The notes beneath the pieces were generated by a model, which saw only the letters and a program-made list of their open reading frames with translations, ran no database searches and was not told the origin of the DNA. Positions 34,961-45,227 of a stretch of DNA of 64,000 nt are shown here, piece by piece. Both the position numbers and the translations under genes were made by a program. Position 1 is the first letter of the stretch. Every line of letters begins with the position of its first letter. Origin of the DNA: Magnolia sinica (Eukaryota > Streptophyta > Magnoliopsida > Magnoliales > Magnoliaceae); contig NC_080583.1 of assembly GCF_029962835.1 (NCBI RefSeq), positions 67,441,158 to 67,505,157 of the forward strand. Direction: 5' to 3'.

Positions 34961-36170
34961 CTAGCCTGAGCTGGCTTGGGAGTTGTCTGTCCCCTCGGAG
35001 GATGCTGCTGTTGCTAATGTCGCTGAGGTGCTCGAAACTATTGCCTTTGCTGCTGCGGTCTCAGAGGCTGGTGCTGATGCTGCTGCTGAGGGAGCCTTGG
35101 TGGTGAAATCTAATGTCGCTACTGCTGCGGAGGCTGCTGCAGTGCTCTCGGCTACTATGGAGGCTGTTATGGTGCTCTCGACTGCTGCTGCTGAGGTCGG
35201 GGACACACCCACCTACGATGTCCTATCCCACCTCATCCATAATGGTATCAGAAAGCTGTCTCTGAGGTGGTGCGGCTAGAGGTGCCGATGGTGCTGCTGG
35301 TGCCCTGGCGGATGGGTGGCTCCTGTACATCTACGGTCGTCGATGCTGCTGGGAACTATTAGAGGGAGCCTATCTCTTCCGACCTCTCCTCTGATCTTGA
35401 TCGCTTTGCATGCCGGCCCACTCGGCCTCATAAATCTGAGCCCTTCATATTACCGCTTGAAAAGTCGAAAGCTCATGTCCAATAACACAGCCTCGAAGAC
35501 CGTAACTAAGCCGTTCTCGAAACGGTGGGCCTTCCGCCCCTCATCATCAACCAAATATGGCGCGAACCTCGATAGCGCCACAAAACGGGTTGCGTATTGC
35601 GCCACGGTCATGTCCCTCTGCACCAGAGTCTCAAACTCCAGTGCTCTCTGACGTCGAATGTGATGAGAGAAGTACTGCTCCTCGAATCGGTCGATAAAGT
35701 CCTCCCATGTCCAGACATAATTAGGTCCTGCGATGCGAGTAATAGAGGTCCACCAGTGCTCTGCCTCACCCTGGAGAAGGAATAAAGCCATAGTATCAAA
35801 AATCTTCTCCACATCGGAGCGCCACCTCTCAGCTGCTGTCGGATCTAGCTCGCCCTGGAAATGCGGAGGATCGAGCTGTCTGAACTCTCAAAGAAGGGCG
35901 CTCGCGCGCTCCTGCTCTGCTTGGGTTGGAGAAACAACTGGGAGTCTGCCCTGTTCCTAAAGTGTAGCCGTCACAGCCTGCAATATCTGCTATGACTGAG
36001 AGGCACTCACAGGTACGGTCGGATCCGCACCTGTCTCGGGTGGAGGAACGACATCCTCAAGCTGGGGAGCAGGGATCTCTGGGGGTGGAGCGAGAGCCTC
36101 AGGTGGTAAAGCGGGAGCCTCAGGTTATGGAGTGGGAGTCGATCAGGTCACTCTCCTCCACGGCATGTCC
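34961..36170 (-). pseudogene. Element B gag remnant
   Basis: A Pro/Glu-rich N terminus starts near 36165 (MPWRRVT) but contains stops. The capsid frame 35812-35450 reads FLLQGEAEHWWTSITRIAG, then FIDRFEEQYFSHHIRRQ, then FVALSRFAPYLVDDEG. A CAG-rich linker lies at about 34990-35200 and is Gln/Pro-rich in the gag frame. Compared with element A, ten codons are missing in frame directly after KIFDTM. Confidence 0.85.
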
Positions 36171-36307
36171 TATGGAAAGAATAAGGACGTCAATCAACCT
36201 TGAGAATTGCACGTTAGGGAACTCAATCGAAAGGTTATGCACTTGGAACCTAATCGCCTAAACTCATAGCAAACATGTGAAGCTATTCTCGGTTATTCCT
36301 AAGTTAT

Positions 36308-36319
36308 GCTCTGATACTA
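36308..36319 (-). promoter_or_regulatory. Element B primer-binding site (one mismatch)
   Basis: The minus strand reads TAGTATCAGAGC against the initiator-Met complement TGGTATCAGAGC. Same 5-base distance to the LTR as in element A. Confidence 0.9.
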
Positions 36320-36324
36320 ACTTC

Positions 36325-39300
36325 TGTCACGCCTGAACTCAGAAACTGGGCTCACAAAATTTTCAATCACCGAATCTAGCGCCGACAGCCTCCGTAGTAC
36401 CCCATTCTCAGCTCCTGGCACCCATACACCAGGTTTCGATCCTGGGATCCTACAAGGAGGATTTCTAATATCAATTTGATTCATAATAAGCATAACCATA
36501 AGCATAACCCAAGAACAATAACCACAAGAACACTATCACAAAATCCAGTATGATAAAAAACTTTGAGTACAATACATATGAAAGGGAAATACAATATAAT
36601 GAAAGTAACAAAAACTCCAGAAGCTCGGCTGCACACTCTAACTGCAGTGAGGCTATGGCTGCGTCTTGGCGTCACCTGCACGCATCAATCGTACATAAGC
36701 TTATAGAAAGCTTAGAGGGTGGTGTAAGTGTGTGCGTAGTATGAACATGCTCAGAATGTAATATCAGAGTAATGCAGAATCATGCTGATGGGTACATGAA
36801 TGCAATCAGCCATACCAAGGTTATGTGGTGCAAGATATGAATATTATTGGCCATATCAAGACCATGCGATGCGAGATGCAACTCAAGCATGCCAATCCAC
36901 ATCCAGATCCTCATACAGCTCATCAAATATCAGTACAGTTCTCATTCTGGATAATCACTGGGGTCTAATACACTCTACGCCAACTTGCTACCCCTATCCG
37001 GACGTACAACTGGGAGAGTGGAAGAGACATCACTATCCGCCTGCCAATATCGAGCCCGGCTCGTCGATAGCGGACCGATTCTTCAAGCTGATCAAACTCA
37101 ACCTAGAAATTACCCCCTCACTCAGGCGGGTAAGGTCACACCCATTTTCAACCGACCATGACACAGTGGAAGACGCGGCCTACTGGTATACCGCCATCGC
37201 GCGCTCATGTATCAACTCGATCTCGACGTTGGAGTTATCCTCTGATTCCATCGGGTTTAGAAATTTTCACCCAGGGACATCTATGGCGCCCCGATGCTAG
37301 AAACAGTATTTTCGGTATCCAATCCGGCCACCCACGATGTGTCTGTAGAGGCTATAGCCCTGATGTTGCTAGGGCATACAGTAACCACAATCACACAAAT
37401 GCAAGTGCATGAATCACACTACCAGTCATGCAACAGTCCTGCGTGTACCACGCGCTCATGTAGGGTAACTCCGCCTATCAGGGAGCCCATAAACAATCTG
37501 CCCAAGGGCATATGCTATGATCAGTCATTCCTTATATCAAGCATACATATGATACATATGATCATGAATTATGGATCTATACTAAACATGTTATATAGTG
37601 ATGGACTTCATTCATAACGAAGATGGGCCTAGACAGCCTACACACTACAAGTATGGGCTTAACAATGAGCCCTAGGGAGAGTGACAATTCGGACATTTAA
37701 CCAACATCATCCTGCAATGTGGACGTCAAACCATTATTGCTCCCAAGGTATGGCCGCCAGAACATCATTACATAAACCATGGTGGAATCATACATTGCAA
37801 TGGGCCTTATATACATCCCATTGGGCCTCGACCCATGGACCTCAGATACATCAAATGGGCCGCATAGTATGGGCCCCATATATACATTAAGGTGGGCGTA
37901 ATCACATGGGCCTCACATACATCACAATGGGTCTCATAACATGGGCCCCATATCTATTAAGGCGGGCCCCAACAACGGGCCTTATACAAATCAAGGTGGG
38001 CCTCAACAATGGGCCATAAGGATGGTAAGTGGGCCACACCACATAGGCCACATAAATATCAAATGGGCCACGCCCAATTATAAGTGGTGATAAGGATGTC
38101 CACCATTAGAATTCCCAAGGGTTTAATGGTGGACTTTCAAACCCACTTTTTCCTGAAATATGGCCCACCTGATCCTAGATCTGTTATTATTTTTTTTATT
38201 TCAAGCCTTAAAGTGAGCTTTCAAAATGGTTGGACGGCTTGGATGCAACACATGCATCATGGTGGGTCCGATAGGATGGATAGCATAGATAATACACATA
38301 CCTCATGGTGGGGACCACATTGATGGAAGGTGTGGAACACACACATCAGTGGGTCCCGCGTGGGGCCCACCATAATTTCTATTTTCCATCCAAACCATTG
38401 ATAAGGTCACATGGACTAGATGAAGAGGAAAAATAAATTTTATAATGATCCAAAACTTCTGATACCAAAAAAAAAGTTTCAATGATAGTCGTTCAATCCC
38501 ACATTGTTTCCTATGATGTGGGCCGCCTAAGCTATCTATATGGCTGATTCTTAGGGGGGGGCCACTGTCTAAATGGGGCCCGCCCAAATGCACGGTGTTG
38601 ATGACACAGATTTCGATGGGGCCCACGGTTGGGACCCCTGCCTCCAACACCCACGCAGCAGGACGCTGCTGGCGTCCTTGGGCTGTCAGCGGCAGCAGTG
38701 TCTGCTGCTGCTGCTATGTTTTTTTTTTTGAAAAAAAAAACATTTTTCTAAAGAATTTCCTAGGTGGGGCCCTCATCAGGCAGATCCACTCCATCCATTG
38801 GATCCTTTAGCTCATTATAGGCTAAATGAGCCCAATATCCAAGGTATTTTGGCGTATAGAAGACTTTAAAGTGCATTTTAATGGTAAGAACTACTATTTT
38901 CTATACTATGGCCTGCCAGATAATCGGATTGGCTTCATTTTTTGGCTCAACGCCTAAAATGAGTTGGGGAACGGGATAGACGGCGTGGATTAGCCCCATA
39001 CATCAAGGTGGGGCCTGCATAAGCGTCCCTCCCAAAACTTTAAATATATAGATTTATTATTATTATTATTCATTTTACTGGTTGCACGTCCCACTGCCTG
39101 TGTACATTTCACTAAACCCTCCAGCATCCAGGGACGCTAGACGGTCAGCATGAATATATTCTCAAGGTGGGGCCCACCGTCGAAGCACGACATCACATGC
39201 ATCACGGTGTGGTCCGTCTAATGGATGGACGGCGTGTATGGGTCCCACAGACCCCACTACTAGTTCACACTCCACTGTCAGCCACACTTCACTGTTAGCC

Positions 39301-40382
39301 ACCACCCATGCGTCAGTACACACCTCCTGGTCAATCCACACTTCACAGTTAGCTACGTCCAGCGTCCCTGTTTGGTACAACACAGTCATCACAGTGGGTC
39401 CCACATGGACGTGGCCCACCTGTTCTGGTCAACCTGTTGTTTGTGTTTTTCCTTCCGTCCTGGCCCACCAACAGACTGGATAGTGTGGAGCCATCACACC
39501 CATCAGATGGGTCCCACATGAAATATATGCTTCATGGTGGGACACACACACCAGATGGGCCACACACCCCTTCATCATCATCATATAAAGAGAGAGAGAG
39601 AGAGAGATACACGTGAAGGGGAGGGACCCCGCCACTATTGGGCCCTCCCAAATACGATGCATACATCAAGTGGGTCCCACAATAAGTGGGACCTAAAAAT
39701 GGAATTCAACGGTTGATCACCCACCTCTTGCACTCCTCCTTGATCCCTTAGCCTCCTTAGCTCCTTGTCTTCACTTTTGATAGTAGTTGATGGACTTTTG
39801 ATGGTGGGGATGAGAGATGAGAGGGTAGGGAAAGTGGGCCACACTTGGCTTTGGGGAAGAGCTTGGACGTATGGAATTTTGGTTGCTTGGGATTGAGTTG
39901 TGAGAAATGAGAGAAAATGAGAAATGATGGATTAAAGGGATGGATGGAGTGGTGTTTGTAAGGAGAGGTATGGGTTGGGTTGAAATCTTGTAAAAGAGGG
40001 ATGGGTAGGAGAGAGAGAGAGAGTTGACTTGTGAAAAGGGAGGGATGGGTGATGTACTTGGGGTATGGCTTGTACTTGACATTGATTGATTGATTGATTG
40101 ATGGGACATGTTGTAGAGATTCTCTCAAAATTCACAACACGCGGCGTTTTCTTTAAAATGAACGTGGGCCTACATCTTCTACCCTGGGTATTGGATCAGT
40201 GAGCGAGTCGTGGCGACGGCGCGGTTGTTAAGATACAAGTTTCGGGTCGAGCCGACTTTGGTATGAAGGACTCGGCTTAGGATCGCGCGTAAATGTTGGA
40301 TACGGGTCGAGGATTGCCGGAATTCGACCGGAAGGACCGTGGAAGCCTATGAAACGGTATGGTCTAGGATACGGGTCTTACA
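36325..40382 (-). repeat. 5' LTR of element B (4058 bp)
   Basis: Same termini as 24928-29144 and similar throughout. The main size difference is the minisatellite (one unit near 38362-38412). It carries an AG tract near 39590 and CAAT/TTGATTGATTGATTG repeats near 40085-40100. Confidence 0.92.
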
Positions 40383-40387
40383 TCATC
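40383..40387. repeat. Target-site duplication, right copy, of element B
   Basis: TCATC, partner of TCATT at 24923-24927. Confidence 0.75.
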
Positions 40388-41610
40388 ACTGTCAGATGAG
40401 TCCGAAAGAATCTGATATTCTGCAAGGGCAAGTGGAGGAACTGATTTGTAAAGGTCTTATCCAAGAAAACATGAGCCCGTGCACCATACCGGATCTATTA
40501 ACTCCTAAAAAAAAAAGGAGCTGGCACATGTGTCAACAATCGGGTCATCAAAAAGATTACCATAAAGTATAGATTTTCCATACCAAGTCTGAATGATATG
40601 TTGGACATGCTTGAGGGTGTAAAATTATTTTTTAAATTGAATTTAAGGAGCGGTTACCATCAGATTCGAATACAGCCGAGTGATGAGTGGAAAACGGCCT
40701 TTAAGACTAAGGAAGGGGTGTTTGAATAGATGGTCATGCCCTTCGGTCTTTCGAACACGCTTAGGACATTCATGAGGTTAATGAACCAAGTTTTGAAATC
40801 GTTTATTAGTCGATTCTTTGTAATCTACTTCGATAATATTTTGATATACAGTCAAGACGAAGCAAGCCATATGGAACACTTTAAGAAAGTCCTGCAAGTG
40901 CTCAATGAAAATAAGTTGTATCTTAATTTTTAAAATATGCAACTTTTTAATAGATAACCTATTATTTTTTGGCTTTGTTGTGACATCTACGAGCATTCGA
41001 GTGGACGATGAAAAAGTGAGAGCCATTAGGGAGTGGTTGATTCCAACAGACATCCATGAGGTACGAAGTTTTCATGAATTGGAGACATTCTATCGCCAGT
41101 TCGTGAAGAATTTTAGCACCATTATGTCACCAATTACAAACCGCATGAAGCATGGAATATTTCAATGGACTGACGAAGCTGACAGGAGCTTTGCCGAAAT
41201 TAAGCACAGGTTGTTCACAACCCCGATTCTTGTACATCCTAACTTCAATAAACTATTTGAAGTATATTGTCTTAAGAAGGTAGGTCGGTAGCCTTTTACA
41301 GTGAAAAACTTAGCGATGCACGCAAAAAATGGTTAACCTATGAGCTCGAATTGTACGCAGTAGTCTAGGCACCATGGCATTGATGACATTACTTAATTCA
41401 AATGGAGCTTATTGTTTACACAGACTATTAAACTCTCAAATTCATTAATAGTCAAACTAATGTGAATCGTGCACATGCTAGGTGGATTTCATTTTTATAA
41501 GAATTCACGTTTGTGCTGAAACATAAGTCGGAGCAGCAAAACAAAGTGGTTGATGCACTGAGCCATCGTGCAACTTCGTTAGTCACTATTAGTAATGAGG
41601 TTGTCGGGTT
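40388..41610 (+). pseudogene. Element C reverse transcriptase (part 2) and RNase H
   Basis: Continues the frame cut at 24927 with [40 protein letters not shown] lies near 40636, PFGLSNTLRTFMRLMNQV follows, and the polymerase box reads [13 protein letters not shown], with Asn replacing the second catalytic Asp. The RNase H region has KKVGR, a stop, then a degenerate block and HKSEQQNKVVDALSHRA (about 41520). Several frame breaks. Confidence 0.85.
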
Positions 41611-41789
41611 CAAGCGCCTCAAGGACATATATGCTGATGATGATGACTTCAATAACGCATGTGTTAGATGCGAAGAAGGTCACCCTAGTGACCTACATAT
41701 GCAAGACGGGTTCCTTTTTAAAGGGAATCGACTATGCATTCCCAAAAGCTCTCTGAGAGAGCAGATCATCCAAGAGCTATATATATCGA

Positions 41790-42740
41790 AGTGTCCTTAA
41801 TAGACACCTTGGACGGGACATAACGTGAGATCTTATTAAAGAACGGTACTACTAGCCACAGTTAGTACGTGACATGGGTAGAGCAGTGCAACGTTGTCAT
41901 GTTTGTCATGTCTCCAAGAGGCATTCTCAGAATACGGGTCTCTACACCCTGTTAGTTGTACCTGACAACCCTTGAGAGGACCTATCTATGGAATTCGTGT
42001 TGATTCTCCCACGAGCACACATGGTGAACCTATTCATCAGAGAGGTCGTGTGGCTACACGGGGTTCCCAAGACCATTATTCTGACCGGAATATGAAGTTC
42101 ATTAGCCACTTCTGGTGGACTTTGTGGAATCGATTCAGTACACGACTTCAGTTCAGTAGTGCCTACCACCCATAGATCGATGGGAAAAATGAAGTTATGA
42201 ATCGCACGTTGGGGAACTTCCTTCGATATATTTCAAGGAATACCGAAGCTCTAGGATTTAATCTTGTCTCAAGCGAAGTTTGTATTCAACAACATGGTGA
42301 ACCGCTCGACAGAGAAGTCCTCATTCCAAGTTATTTACGGTCAAGTGTCTCACACACTTGAGTTGGTCCCTTTGCCCAAGCTCCCAGGCATGAGCGTTGC
42401 AGTGAAAAACATGGCAAACAGGATCATGGGCATTCATGCTAAGGTGCAAGCTAAGTTGCATGCCTCGAATAACAAGTACAAGGAGCAAGCCGACAAGCAT
42501 TGACAATAAAAGGTGTTCGAAGTGGGTAACCAAATTATGGTCCATCTACGTAAGGAGAGACTTCCGACCGGGATGTATAACAAGTTGAAGAACAAGAAAA
42601 TTGAGCCGGTACTGATCCTCCGAAAGATCAATGACAACACTTACATTGTTAAGCTTCCAGATGACATGGAGATCTCGCGCACTTTCAACATCGTGAACCT
42701 AACAGAGTATCATGAACCAAAGCAGGATGGGTTCTTTTAA
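41790..42740 (+). pseudogene. Element C integrase remnant with GPY/F-like tail
   Basis: Zinc-binding end: RCHVCHVSKRHSQNTGLY (about 41890). Core pieces: RFSTRLQFSSAYHP, stop, IDGKNEVMNRTLGNFLR (about 42130-42230) and NNMVNRSTEKSSFQVIYG. The C-terminal frame 42513-42740 has MVHLRKERLPTGMYNKLKNK, ILRKINDNTYIVKLPDDM and ends at EPKQDGFF-stop. No chromodomain is evident after it. Confidence 0.82.
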
Positions 42741-42755
42741 AATGGAGGGGACTAA

Positions 42756-42800
42756 TGTAGAGCACGCCGCGGACAATTTCATGGCCAAGAAGAGTGGTTG
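42756..42800 (+). repeat. Truncated 3' LTR of element C
   Basis: TGTAGA, then GACAATTTCATGGCCAAGA, matches the start of the 5' LTR (22241), directly after a polypurine tract. Similarity fades by about 42800, so more than 600 bp of LTR is missing. Confidence 0.72.
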
Positions 42801-42819
42801 AAGATGTGTTGGTCCAAGT

Positions 42820-43310
42820 TGACAAGTTCTACTACCGGGTAGACTTTATCGTTTTGGATATGCACCTAGTTATAAATGCGAGCACTCAAATCCCTATTAT
42901 TCTGGGTCAACCATTCCTAACTACTAATAACGCTATCATCAATTAGCAGAATGGAACTATAAAGACATCCTTTAAGAATATGTCCTTAAAACTGAATGTG
43001 TTTAATTTGCATAAGCTGCAAGAGGATGAGGATGAGATCCACGAGGTTAATTTGATTGATACATTTCTGGAAGAGAAGTCTTTCCTTACTGAATTTTCCA
43101 AACCTTTAGAAGTACACTTGGCACATTTTGCATATTCAGAAGATTTTATTATTAGAGTCATAGTAAATGCCTTGTGGGGTTATACCCCAATTCCTGACAC
43201 TAATTGAAAAGAACATTGTTCTGAAGTGCTTCATTCCATCAATTTTGAAGGTTTATCATCAAACGTGGAGGAGTTGAAAGTTGACCCTAAGACTGAAACT
43301 TCGGATTTTA
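42820..43310 (+). pseudogene. Tat/Athila-type retrotransposon protease/linker fragment
   Basis: YYRVDFIVLDMHLVINASTQ then IPIILGQPFLTTNNAIIN, stop, QNGTIKTSFKNMSLKLNVFN is the C-terminal half of a protease domain plus linker as found in Athila/Tat elements (VDFIVLD then ILGRPFLAT). An acidic linker (EDEDEIHEVNLID) follows to about 43205. The Asp active-site half is not present. Joined directly to the broken LTR of element C. Confidence 0.78.
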
Positions 43311-43676
43311 TTCAGATTACGCTGGTTAAAGTTAATTTTACTGAATTTCAAGTATTTGTAATCTCTTATTCACCATAGTCCACTGACACAATTTTTCTGC
43401 CATGGGTGAATTTTTTACTCATTGGAAACCTCACGATAATTTTTTTTAATGAGACTTGTAGATTTCTCAAGATATTTTTGTTCCAAGACATCCAAACTTA
43501 CTATAAAATAGGTTTGTGGATAATCTTGTTAAAAAGTTTATTCAGAAATTTACCAAGATACTTGTTAGATGAGGAACCCGTACCTTGGGATAATCACGTT
43601 TATTCATAATTGATCAATTTAGATTTATGATTTTAATTGCTTTCTTAGTATTATTTTACTTTGTTAGTTTAGTTTA
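43311..43676. other. AT-rich DNA, probably retroelement-derived, not identified
   Basis: No frame of note, though DEEPVPWDNH near 43570-43600 recalls retroelement linkers. No boundary seen before the MITE-like element at 43677. Confidence 0.35.
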
Positions 43677-44382
43677 GGGGGTGTTTGATTTTTAATTTCC
43701 CACAGTAAATACACGGAAATACGTAATTATTACTTATTCCACCCGTTTGAAATTAGCCAGGAATTACGTACATTTCGAAAATCGGTCCATACAAACCCTT
43801 TTATTACTGATATATATTAGTTATCCACACCATCCATCCTTTTAAAAAATACATTTTAAGGCACGAGCCCAAAAATGAGGAAAATAAAAAGCTCAGGTGG
43901 ACCACACCATAGGAAACAATGATCATTAAGACGTCAATGGTTGAAAGTTGTCTTCTCCATTGGGCCCACATTGATGTTTAATTGTCATTCAACCTGTTCA
44001 TAAGGTCACACAGTCATGGATAAAGTGGAAACAAAAATATCACTTTGATTTAAAACTTATGGGGTCCTTAAGAATCTTTCAATAGTAGGAGTTCAATTCC
44101 AATTGTTTCCTGTGGTGTGGTCCACTTGATCTTTGGATTTGCCTCATTTTTCAGCTCATGCCCTAAAATGAATTGGCTAAAGGGATGAACGGTGTGGATA
44201 AGACACAAACATCATGGTGGGCCCCACAATTTAATATTTTTCTCCTCGGGTGACGTGAGGAGTGCTATAAATGAAAGGTGGCAGTCTACATTACCTTGGA
44301 AATCCAACTGGAAATACAAGGGTAAATAATTATTACCCATTTACCATGAATTACCTCTGTAATTAGAAAATCAAATAGGCCC
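43677..44382. mobile_element. Composite element: PIF/Harbinger-like termini around a foldback core (706 bp)
   Basis: Terminal inverted repeats GGGGGTGTTTGATTTT... and ...AAAATCAAATAGGCCC, bracketed by TTA on the left and TTG on the right. Subterminal AATTACG/GGTAATT words mirror each other. The middle (about 43825-44225) is a complete foldback repeat with left arm, centre (CAACCTGTTCATAAGGTCAC) and right arm. Confidence 0.72.
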
Positions 44383-45203
44383 TTGGTTGTTGAAGCACCA
44401 ACTGAGAAAAAGTTGGCACTAGAATTTATATATCCATTGTCTATCTGGTACTTTCTATTCTCTACTTGCTTATAATTTAATTATTCTCGTATTGCTCTTA
44501 TTACATATATTTATATATGTAACCTTTGGAAAAACATTTCAATTATGCTGAATTGTCGAAATATTTGGTTAAAATTTTTCAGAATTTTTAAACTTTTTCC
44601 GTGAATTTAAGTGAATTTGAAAATAATTCAGAGATTTATTTCGAAGCTTGGGTCGAATTCATCGGTTTGGATCAAGCTGATTTATCGATTCTAGCGCGCG
44701 CGCGCACATTACACGTAACAGAAACGACTAACGAGTCAATTCACTCTAACCTCATGCCTTTTACATGTTTAGACAGTATCGGCAATGGTTGGTTTAAGAG
44801 CTGGTTAAGGTAGGCCCATGAAATTTGACAGGATTAATTTGGTTCCAGACGTCTGATTCGAGCAATCTTCAGACAAAAAACAAAGCATGTGAGGTATAAA
44901 GAAGGATGTGGGAAACAACAGTGCAGTAGATTTATTAATGGAGAGTGGAGTAGAGAAGTGAGCGAACAAAAGTGTGTTGACAATGAATTACAATTTATGA
45001 GGATCAAAAGTAACATTTTTTTTTTTTTGGAAAGAAAAAACTCTACACAATGCATATGAGTCTATGCCATCATTTAGACCGAAAGTGAAGAGAGAATGAC
45101 ATCCGCGCGCTCCTCTTCGTAGCCTACATATAAAAGTCCCCAAGTTTTCCCTCAAAAAAGAATGGAGATGTAATGAATGCCCCTTGATTGTTTTGTTTTC
45201 TTT
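44383..45203. other. Intergenic, 3' side of the receptor kinase gene
   Basis: AT-rich with an alternating CG tract (GCGCGCGCGC near 44693) and a poly-T at 45017-45029. No gene found. The TTTATT at 45204-45209 is AATAAA on the minus strand, 19 bases past the kinase stop, and a likely polyadenylation signal. Confidence 0.55.
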
Positions 45204-45227
45204 TTTATTACCTCCCTTGAGATCCTA

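Larger units (their letters stand above)
24928..40382 (-). mobile_element. Element B, full-length Tekay/Del-like Ty3/gypsy retrotransposon (15.5 kb with insert)
   Basis: Two LTRs of 4217 and 4058 bp with shared termini (TGTAAGACCC...TGACA in element orientation) bound an internal region of 7180 bp, of which 2.3 kb is a later insert. On the minus strand the order is LTR, primer site (36308-36319), gag, protease, reverse transcriptase, RNase H, integrase with chromodomain-like tail, polypurine tract, LTR. A near-perfect TCAT(T/C) target duplication flanks it. Chromodomain-like tail and LTRs above 4 kb point to the Tekay (Del) chromovirus lineage. Stops in each domain make it non-autonomous now. 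Confidence 0.92.
22925..42755 (+). mobile_element. Element C internal region, Ty3/gypsy, split by element B
   Basis: Order on the plus strand: primer site, gag (about 23100-24110), protease (24260-24720), reverse transcriptase (24841-24927, resuming at 40383), RNase H (about 41290-41610), integrase (about 41790-42510), GPY/F-like tail (42513-42740) and polypurine tract (AAAATGGAGGGGACTAA, 42740-42755 region). Removing element B and one copy of its target duplication leaves about 4.37 kb, a normal internal length. Multiple stops, a mutated protease triad and a mutated polymerase aspartate show it is long dead. Confidence 0.88.

Noticed and set aside
44601-44813. 70-codon frame downstream of the kinase gene
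   Set aside because: No domain, unremarkable composition, no splice or conservation support.
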